35,771 nucleotides of DNA, from positions 135,867 through 171,637 of the forward strand of contig NZ_WEKL01000002.1 of NCBI RefSeq assembly GCF_019295435.1, read 5' to 3'. Made by a program: the position numbers and the translations under genes. Under the pieces are notes generated by a model. It was not told the origin of the DNA and did not search any database. It saw only the letters and a list, made by a program, of their open reading frames with translations. Position 1 is the stretch's first letter; each line of letters begins with the position of its first letter. This DNA comes from Aquimarina litoralis (GTDB taxonomy: Bacteria; Bacteroidota; Bacteroidia; Flavobacteriales; Flavobacteriaceae). Below, in pieces: positions 24,165 through 31,800 of this stretch.

Positions 24165-24931
24165 TATTGTCTGCTATATTCTCTAATTGCTTCTTGGATT
24201 TTTTCGATTCGATTATCTGGGTCTGGATGTGTACTCTGGAACTCAGGAGTACGATTTGGGCCTGCTGCTTTTTTTAGTATTTCCATCACTCCGATCATTT
24301 CTTGAGGGTTATAACCAGAATTAATCATAAAAAGAACTCCTAATCTATCACTTTCCAATTCATCGTCTCTTCCATTACCTAATAAAACATTTTGTCCAAT
24401 TCCATTAATTAATCCGCCCGCGTCAGCACCAACAGAAGCTCCGGTAGATATAGTTTTCCAAAATTCGTGCTCAGCAATGCGCTCTGCCGAGTGTCTTCCT
24501 AGAACATGACCAATTTCATGTCCTAGAACACCAGCCAATTGATCCTCATTTTGTAATTTAGAATATAAGGCATAGGTAATAAATATCTGGCCTCCAGGAA
24601 GTGCAAAAGCATTAATAGTATTAGGATCCGCTAATAAATGAAATTCATATTGATATGGAGATTCTCTTGCCATTGTATTGTTAACAAGTTTGTTTCCTAC
24701 ATTATCAATATAATTTTGCAGTCTTTGATCTGGATACAGACCTCCATGTTGTTGGGTCATCTGGGGCTCATTTTGAATCCCAATCGCAATTTCCTGATCG
24801 GTGGTCATGTTAATATTCTGAACTCTATTTGTGTATTCATTTAGAGTTTTATTATTGCATTTTTTTATAAAAGCAAAGGCAACAATAGCGAGACCTATTA
24901 GTATTCTAATTTTTAATCCACCGCGTCTCAT
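24164..24931 (-). CDS. M48 family metallopeptidase (membrane-anchored)
   Basis: A short N-terminal membrane helix (about 9-22, RILIGLAIVAFAFI) leads into an M48 zinc peptidase domain: NAFALPGGQIFITYALYSKL, the zinc site GHEIGHVLGRHSAER (H138-E139-x2-H142) and a downstream ELESDRLG that supplies the third ligand, then YNPQEMIGVMEILKKA and a C-terminal STHPDPDNRIEKIQ typical of the BepA/YcaL-like subgroup. The 255-residue form lacks the TPR tail of BepA. Such enzymes act on misfolded outer-membrane or periplasmic proteins. It is a single gene with its own promoter candidate. Confidence 0.93.
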   Translation of the reverse strand: MRRGGLKIRILIGLAIVAFAFIKKCNNKTLNEYTNRVQNINMTTDQEIAIGIQNEPQMTQQHGGLYPDQRLQNYIDNVGNKLVNNTMARESPYQYEFHLLADPNTINAFALPGGQIFITYALYSKLQNEDQLAGVLGHEIGHVLGRHSAERIAEHEFWKTISTGASVGADAGGLINGIGQNVLLGNGRDDELESDRLGVLFMINSGYNPQEMIGVMEILKKAAGPNRTPEFQSTHPDPDNRIEKIQEAIREYSRQ

Positions 24932-24973
24932 TTTAAGTATGTATTGGTTAATGTGTTTTTATATATTTTACTC

Positions 24974-25005
24974 TAAAGTTACTAAATATAAAAATTGCTT
25001 ACCAA
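24974..25005 (-). promoter_or_regulatory. Promoter of the M48 gene
   Basis: On the minus strand TTG (25005-25003), a 21-base spacer and TAACTTTA (24981-24974) approximate the Bacteroidetes promoter, with A for the final G of the -7 element. The leader would be about 35 bases. Confidence 0.45.
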
Positions 25006-25054
25006 TTAAGCACTATTAGAAGTTTTGATAAGCAATTAGTAAAGTATTTTATGA

Positions 25055-25079
25055 GCAAGCTATCGATCTTGTAGCTTGT
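25055..25079. terminator. Possible terminator near the CAP lipoprotein gene
   Basis: CAAGCTA / TAGCTTG form a 7-bp stem (8 bp with a G-T pair) with a 9-base loop about 17 bases beyond the CAP gene stop. The T-rich tail is on the plus strand, so assignment is uncertain. Confidence 0.4.
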
Positions 25080-25095
25080 TTATTTAAAAAAATAT

Positions 25096-25581
25096 CTAAC
25101 GATAAAAAAGTTGAGTATAATAATAGCGACCGTTTTCATCTTTTATAGCAGAAATTCCGGTGTACATGTAATTACCTTCTATGTTTTCTTTATGACCTAT
25201 GCTACTTAGCCATCCATCCACTACGCTTTGTGCATCTTGATAAAATCTAGCAACATTTTCTGCACTAGCAGTTGCATTTTCTTGATCATTTAGTACCGAA
25301 CTCCTTTGATTAAAGTCATCATGATTGATTTCGTTTATTGAAATCATATATTTTGTGTGATCCACTGCCAATTGTTCTGCTGTTGTATTTTTGGAAAGAG
25401 GAGATAAACCTTGATTTTGCCTATGTTGATTTACTAATGTTAATATAGCATCTGCTATAGAAGTTTCATTGATAAGTTCATTAGTTTCTCCATTTGAAGT
25501 GCCAGAATCATCATCGGAAGAACAAGAAATTATAACCGTACATGCTAATAGTACATAAAAATATTTTAAAATAATTTTCAT
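25096..25581 (-). CDS. CAP (SCP/PR-1) domain lipoprotein
   Basis: A lipoprotein signal (MKIILKYFYVLLACTVIISC, Cys20) and an acidic linker (SSDDDSGTSNGE) precede a CAP domain: ADAILTLVNQHRQNQGLSPL, AEQLAVDHTKYMIS, EINHDDFNQRSSVL, ATASAENVARFYQDAQSVVD GWLSSIGHKENIEG (split) and YMYTGISAIKDENGRYYYTQ LFY. The HxxF (HDDF), AEN and GHKENI features, and the terminal Y(Y)TQLF, are typical of bacterial YkwD-like proteins. Biochemical function of this family is unsettled. It probably sits at the outer or inner membrane surface. It follows the M15 gene on the same strand by 52 bases. Confidence 0.93.
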   Translation of the reverse strand: MKIILKYFYVLLACTVIISCSSDDDSGTSNGETNELINETSIADAILTLVNQHRQNQGLSPLSKNTTAEQLAVDHTKYMISINEINHDDFNQRSSVLNDQENATASAENVARFYQDAQSVVDGWLSSIGHKENIEGNYMYTGISAIKDENGRYYYTQLFYR

Positions 25582-25633
25582 TGGGATAAAGGGCTTTTGA
25601 ATAATAACTGATATTTAAAGTATTTAGTATACT

Positions 25634-26359
25634 TTATAGTAATTCGGGGTTAATATCTAGTATGTTTTCATTAATATACTTTTGGATAAATTTTGAAGTA
25701 AAGTGTGAACTTCCCATTAAAACTGATTTTTGTAGTTCCGTTTTAATGTCTAGTTTTCGAAATTCTTTAAGCATTGGTTTTGAACTAGGAGCGTAGGAGT
25801 AATGCCAAGGTTCATATTTGAACCCTTTTCTTCCTTTTTTGTTAGTATACACTAGATAAAAACCATAATCATTTGCATTGTGATCCATCCATGTTTTGAA
25901 TCTTGTAAAAGGACCTCCATTATGAAAATGCTTTGTTAAAAGCACGTCTCGTGGTTGTTTTACACTGCCATCAACAATATCTAAATCAGTACCCCAATGA
26001 TGACGAGAAGTTCCCGGAATCGTGGAGTACTGAATTATTTTCTCTATAGCTTTAATTGGGGAAAGTCCGCTTGCTGTATAACGTTCATATTTACGTTCCC
26101 AAATTCTATTTTGATGCGAGTAATCTCGGTAACTAGAAACAACTTTCAGTTTAATACCTTCTTTTAAGGCAGCACTTCTCATTTTTGAAAATGCTTGATT
26201 GGCCTTTTTGCGAAGTTTATATCCCTCACCAACTAGCACTGGATTTCCTTTACCCATAAGATCTTTTTTGGAGATTTTGGATTGAAAGTCAGTAAAGGAT
26301 ACCGATGATAATCCTATAAGTCCAAGTGCACTTACCTCAATGAATTTTTTTCTTTTCAT
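25634..26359 (-). CDS. M15 family D-alanyl-D-alanine carboxypeptidase-like protein
   Basis: A signal-like N-terminus (MKRKKFIEVSALGLIGLSSV SFTDF) is followed by a VanY-type zinc peptidase domain: VVSSYRDYSHQNRIWERK, the zinc motif S118-R-H120-H-W-G123-T-D-L-D127, and EPWHYSY (catalytic E183, zinc H186). The SxHxxGxAxD consensus has D in place of A. Substrate would be the peptide stem of peptidoglycan. The C-terminal 50 residues (KLDIKTELQKSVLMGSSHFT...) are an extension without a known domain. It is flanked by clpP and the CAP lipoprotein gene in the same direction. A hairpin AAAGTAT/ATACTTT at 25617-25635 overlaps its stop codon. Confidence 0.92.
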   Translation of the reverse strand: MKRKKFIEVSALGLIGLSSVSFTDFQSKISKKDLMGKGNPVLVGEGYKLRKKANQAFSKMRSAALKEGIKLKVVSSYRDYSHQNRIWERKYERYTASGLSPIKAIEKIIQYSTIPGTSRHHWGTDLDIVDGSVKQPRDVLLTKHFHNGGPFTRFKTWMDHNANDYGFYLVYTNKKGRKGFKYEPWHYSYAPSSKPMLKEFRKLDIKTELQKSVLMGSSHFTSKFIQKYINENILDINPELL

Positions 26360-26456
26360 GATTTATAGTTATCTATTTTAAGAAAGTTTCCAAAAGTTGC
26401 AAACTAACTTAAGCTCGCAAAATAAAATGTAAAAGAATCACCTTTTGATATGATCA

Positions 26457-27005
26457 TCAGGAAAGAATGCCATCTACAATACCGTAATCAACAGATTCTT
26501 GAGCATCCATCCAGTAATCACGATTAAAATCTTTAAGTACTTTTTCTACCTCTTGCCCACAATTGTCAGCTAAAATTTGAGCACTTAATTCTTTAGTTTT
26601 TAAAATTTCGGTTGCTTGGATTTCGATATTAGAAGCTCGTCCACGTGCTCCACCACTCGGTTGGTGTATCATTACTTTTGCATTGGGTTGGATGAATCTG
26701 CGACCTTTTTCTCCAACGCTTAAAAGAATAGAACCCATAGAAGCTGCTAAACCGGTGCATATTGTGGATACAGGACTTTTTAAAGCTTTGATAGTATCGT
26801 ACATAGCAAATCCTGAAGTCACATATCCGCCTGGACTGTTAATGTATAATTTAATTTCCTCATTACTGATCATATCTAAATACATCAGTCGATCTATTAC
26901 ATGTTTTGCTGATTTATCATCAACTTGTCCCCATAAAAATACACTGCGTTCTTCTAGAAATTTTTTATCTATAAGATCCTGGATTTTTCCTGATTTTTCT
27001 TTCAT
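26457..27005 (-). CDS. clpP: ClpP-type serine protease subunit, orphan copy
   Basis: The serine protease triad is complete: S89 (GLAASMGS), H114 (VMIHQPSGG) and D163 (FNRDYWMDA). INSPGG and the handle helix region RASNIEIQATEILKTKE are also standard. The N-terminus (MKEKSGKIQDLIDKKFLEER SVFLWG) lacks the usual propeptide and the ERSYDIYSRLL-type segment that forms the axial loop, so docking to ClpX may differ. The gene stands without clpX, lon or trigger factor; in this phylum the main clpP is usually beside clpX (general knowledge), so this is probably a second copy. The upstream region has a weak TAAATTTA -7-like sequence. Confidence 0.9.
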   Translation of the reverse strand: MKEKSGKIQDLIDKKFLEERSVFLWGQVDDKSAKHVIDRLMYLDMISNEEIKLYINSPGGYVTSGFAMYDTIKALKSPVSTICTGLAASMGSILLSVGEKGRRFIQPNAKVMIHQPSGGARGRASNIEIQATEILKTKELSAQILADNCGQEVEKVLKDFNRDYWMDAQESVDYGIVDGILS

Positions 27006-27211
27006 AAATATTTTAATGAATTTAAACTTAAAATAAATTTAAAATTATTTTCGAAGAAATTACGAAATAAAAATCAACAAATTAAATCTTTAAGACGAAG
27101 TCTTGTTTTTTAACAAGATTTTTGAAGTTTAGTGTTCGATATACTAAGTAATTAAAATCTTTAGAGAAAGATTCTATTACCTTGAGTTACATAATGTGAA
27201 TTTTGGAAATA

Positions 27212-28378
27212 TTATCTGTTTAGATATAAATAACCGGCTCTATCTTTGATTCCTTCTACATTTAAAACATAGTAGTAAGTACCTACAGGTAATTCTTCAC
27301 CTTTTGCTATGGTCGCTCTTCCTTGAGAAATACCGCTAAAACCTTCAGGAGTTTGTTGTACTTCATGATATGCCTTTCTACTATATACCAATACTCCCCA
27401 TCGATTATAAATAAATAATTCATTGTCTGGGAACTGCACAAGACCTTGAATTACAAAAGTATCATTAAATCCATCTCCATTTGGCGACACAGCAGTAAAT
27501 ATTTCTAAATCTCCATCAAGTATGATACTTGACGTTCCAAAAGTGAGTACAGTGTAATTATCTGGAACAATTGGTTCTGAAGTAATTTCACCATTATCAA
27601 GATCTCCTGTAAATCCTGTGTTTCCAAGATTTACCCATTGTCCTGTATTAGGATCCCAACCTACAACTCTTAAATCTTCTAAATTATTAACTAAAGTTGG
27701 AAGGTTACTATTTGTATCCCAAGTTAAAGTTACCCTTGTTTCTTCATCTCCATCAACATCCCAAAATTCAAAAATACTAACTCCAAATAACAAGTCTCCA
27801 AAGTTATTGGTATCAAAGCTCTCTCCGAAAAAATTTGGGAAATTGGGATTTTCAAAAAAGTATGCTGCTTTGGCTGTGTTATTAGCTGCTTGACTTTCTA
27901 TACGAGCAGGTCTTAAACGGAAATCATCTCCAACGGGGAAAGAAAAATCAAGTTGACCAGTGATGGAAGCATAACCATCTACATAACGGTTATCGTTCTC
28001 ACCTAGATAAGGAGCATCATTAATATAGTCTAAAGAAACCTCTCTTTGATCTCTTGGAGTAATCACTCTACCATTAACGAATTCTTGGAAATTAGTAACT
28101 CCTACCGCAACTTCAAGAATTAAATCATCTTGAACGTCGATTTCTACATCGTTAAATACAGGTCTATTAGTGCCAGATACAGTTAAACTATTTTGATTAT
28201 AAAATCCAGTAAATCCTGAATTTTGATCAAAATCACCATCATTTACAACATCCATATGAAAACCTACTTGACCATCATCATGAATCTGAACGTTTCCAAA
28301 GTTATGAAAAGACTCTTGAGCATTAGTAGCTAGGCTAACGATTGCAATTAGTAATATGTATAATATTTTTTGGGGCAT
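27212..28378 (-). CDS. Secreted protein with T9SS type B (CHU_C) sorting domain
   Basis: A signal peptide (MPQKILYILLIAIVSLATNA|Q) is followed by about 250 residues of beta-rich sequence with no assigned domain, including GNVQIHDDGQVGFHMDVVND G (abridged), YVDGYASITGQLDFSFPVGD and FWDVDGDEETRVTLTWD. The last 95 residues are a gliding-motility-associated C-terminal domain: FTAVSPNGDGFNDTFVIQGL, FPDNELFIYNRWGVLVYSRK, LPVGTYYYVLN and a terminal AGYLYLNR. This marks a T9SS substrate of type B, probably held on the cell surface with SprF-like partners. The ATG at 28378 is near a palindrome that may control it. Confidence 0.9.
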   Translation of the reverse strand: MPQKILYILLIAIVSLATNAQESFHNFGNVQIHDDGQVGFHMDVVNDGDFDQNSGFTGFYNQNSLTVSGTNRPVFNDVEIDVQDDLILEVAVGVTNFQEFVNGRVITPRDQREVSLDYINDAPYLGENDNRYVDGYASITGQLDFSFPVGDDFRLRPARIESQAANNTAKAAYFFENPNFPNFFGESFDTNNFGDLLFGVSIFEFWDVDGDEETRVTLTWDTNSNLPTLVNNLEDLRVVGWDPNTGQWVNLGNTGFTGDLDNGEITSEPIVPDNYTVLTFGTSSIILDGDLEIFTAVSPNGDGFNDTFVIQGLVQFPDNELFIYNRWGVLVYSRKAYHEVQQTPEGFSGISQGRATIAKGEELPVGTYYYVLNVEGIKDRAGYLYLNR

Positions 28379-28398
28379 ATTCGATAAAAACTCTCAAA

Positions 28399-28415
28399 TT
28401 ACGGTTAAACCGTAA
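28399..28415. promoter_or_regulatory. Palindromic operator-like site before the T9SS type B gene
   Basis: TTACGGTT-A-AACCGTAA is a perfect 8-bp inverted repeat around one central base, 20 bases upstream of the ATG. On the minus strand its end merges into TAATTTG, a near -7 element, so a bound protein would cover the promoter. Confidence 0.45.
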
Positions 28416-28837
28416 AATAATTACTGCAATATAAGGAATTATTCATACATAGTACATATTTCCTACTATATTTTTACTAAATATCGTTTAAGTGTATTTT
28501 ATTTCGGATTAAGTGTACTTTTTGAAATTTAAGACCGTTATAAATATAGATGTATAACGACATCATACATATAAAGATTGTCGCATCAATAAATTTATAA
28601 AAAGCTTGAAAGTACACTATTCATGGTCGGGTAAACTTACGAATAGATTTTTTACGAATGATTTACAATAATGACGATGTTTTTTTCATAAAATAATACT
28701 TAAGTGATTTAGAAAACTTATACTTCTTATGAGTAGTAGAAGTGTAAGTAAATTCCTTACATAGAGCTAATTTTTTTTGTTTACGTTGTTCGAGTATTTT
28801 TTAGTTAATGTTTAAAGTTAATGATCTATTAATAATC
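28416..28837. other. AT-rich intergenic region with short repeats
   Basis: This stretch lies between the CHU_C gene and the end of the 1829-residue gene, both on the minus strand. TTAAGTGTA occurs at 28488-28496 and again at 28509-28517, 21 bases apart. GTGTACTTT (28513-28521) has an inverted copy AAAGTACAC at 28609-28617. I see no gene or clear terminator for the upstream unit. Confidence 0.45.
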
Positions 28838-31800
28838 TTAATTGGGATTTACCCTATAAGTAATTCTTCTATTAGTTATTATAGTTGCTCCTCCTACGAT
28901 GGTTGCATTTCCAAATTCAGAGGTAGAGTTTGATACGGTTGCTGTGGAGGTTATTAAACTTCCAACCGAGATTGGTGATGCCAAAGTGATATTAATATTA
29001 AATCTATTTGTTGTATCTGTACTTCCATCAGCATCAGTATATAAGGATACTGTAGCATCTGAATCGGAAACACTTCCTTCAACGCCAGAACCTAAATATA
29101 TTTGTCCTTCACCATAATCTTGGGTAAGTCCTAATTGATTGTCTCCAGCTGTTGCTGTACCTTGATTGATGTCTGTTAAAAACACTTCTATGGTAGCTCC
29201 TGGTCTGGACCATCCCACTATTCTTAGATTTGTTCCGGAAATTGTAACTGATTGAATGACAGGAAAATTAAGTCTTCCATTAGGTCCCGTGTCAATATCT
29301 CCAGCATCATTAATAGTGACTCCATCATCCGCAATATCGATACCTAATGCATCAGCGACGGTTCCATTTGCAAAAATGGAATTTTGTGATATACGATTAC
29401 CTGAGGTTGTTCCACCACTTACAATAATACCGGCACCACCATTATTATTGATGATATTATTGGTCACAACAGAATTGCTTTGTGATAAGTTAATTCCACT
29501 AAGTTCAGTACACCCTCCACCGCTATTACTTCCTCCTGTTGTAATTGTGTTTTCAGAAATAGTAACATTTCCTTGATTATCAACAATTCCAGTAGCTGCG
29601 GAACCATCAATAAGGTTGTTTTGGATGACAACACCGCTTCCATTTGCTACTCTTACATTGTACTCACAAGCTCGAAAACCATTATTGGTAATATGGTTAT
29701 TTTGTATTAGAGTAGATGTTCCTCCATTCACTGAGATTCCAAAATCGGTATTTGAGGCAATATAATTTCCGTCTACCGTAATAGTTCCTCCACTTATTTC
29801 TATTCCATCATCTTGGTAGCTTCCTACGCCAACGGTTCCAACTACACCTAAGGCATTTACTCCTAATAGATTTTGAGTAACTAAGTTTCCGGAACCAGAA
29901 TCTTGACGAATACCTCTAAGATTTCCTCCATAAATGGATAGGTTTCTAATAACAAGATTAGATGCTTGTAATCGAATTATTTCTCCTCCATCTCTTCTGA
30001 TCTGAATTTCAGGTAAATCGTAATTAGGTAATGCTGTTGCAGATACTCCAACTGTTGTTCCTCCAGAACCTACTGTTCCAGCATTCGTATCTCCAGAATA
30101 AGCTGTTTGTGTTCTTCCATCTATATGAGTAGCATCATCAGTGATATCATCAAGAGGGTTTGCATTTGGTATGTTGATATCAAAAAAACCTGTTGCAAAA
30201 TTAACATCTGCTGTTCTTCCTAATGGATCTCCTGTAGGAGGTATCATGAAAATAGATACATCTTGTCCTGCAGCAGGATTAAATATGGCATTTGCTTCGA
30301 TATCTAAACCTGTTTCATCTAAATTATTTGAATTTACCACAAACTGTCCAAGAGATCCTTGACCAGTTGCATTAGTATTTACGATAGTATTAAAGTTGAA
30401 TCCAAAGTCTACGTCAACAGCACCTTCATTAGCTATAGTAATGGTAGATATGGTCTGAGCTCCTGTTAAAGTACCTGCTGCCACATCTGTATTAACAGGA
30501 TTGGCTCCACCCACTTCATTTGTTACAGGGCTTAAGGTGCTTGAAGCAAATGTTGATTTAAAAGTTTGTATTGGGAAACATGTAGTACAGGCTGTTCCTC
30601 CACCTCTTGTAGAACGTACTGTATTATTTACAACACGTAATGTATAAGTTCCATTAGCCATACCACCGATATTATAATCTCCGCTAGCATCTGTAATATC
30701 AGAATCTATGAAAGTACCAGTATTGTCATATAATTCGACTAATACTCCTTCTATACCAACACCTGAGGAAGTAGCGAAATCTCTTCCTGCACCACCTGGA
30801 TAATTAATGTCTTCAAAAACAGTTCCTGTAATCAAATTACTGGGTACTTTTAATAATACAGAATTGAGTATTACAAAATCTCCCTGTGTCTGAATATTTG
30901 TTGTTGCTGAGGTCTCACCTTGAGCAATAAGGGATGAAATATCGTAAGTGTCTAAGTCAAAACCAAACAAAGAAGAATCATTGATGACAGGACTAGCTGT
31001 ATCATCATAAATCGTAGAATTAAATACGTTGGCTAAAGTAGGGGAGTTGTTACCGTCTCCTGTTAAATTAGTGGTTCCTGCTCCAGTAGTTACTGATATG
31101 ATTTCATTTCCTGTTCTGGTGGGATCACCTTCCCACGACAATACTGAAGTTTTTGATCCTGTGGATCCAATAGCAAAAAATCCAGCTAAGGTATAGCTTG
31201 AAGTTTCGACTGTAGTGCCTCCTCCTTGCGCATCAAAACCATTATACATATTGATACTTACTGCCGGTAAAGTAGGATTAGTATAGAATATATATAAGGA
31301 CCAACCTCCAAATACAACAGATCCACAATATGTTGTGCTATTATCGATTACCAAATCCGTAAAGGTATAAGTAGCAGAAGATGGGTCTGGTAAACTGGTA
31401 ACAATAGATGTAACATCACTAACCATTCCATAATAAAAACCAAAGGCTGTATTTACTACATCTGCAGTTACAGACTGTCCTTGAAAAGTAACAACATCAT
31501 CGGCAGCTAACCCAGAATGCCCCCAAGTTAAATAGGCTCTTTCTATAGTAGAACCTGCAAGTATTGGAGTAGTTAAGGTATTCGAAGAGGATGCGGTTAT
31601 CGAACAAGGATCCACACCTTCATCTGCAGTTCTTAAGGTTCCTGCGGTTAAAGCATAATCATAGTATCCATTAAAATCATCAAAAATTGTAAGTGGTACA
31701 TCATCTGCAACAGCGGCATCACCATCATCCAATATCGTTCCTACTCCATTAATTAATCCAACAAGAGGTGAAGTGGAATTACTTAGGTTTACGAAGAATG

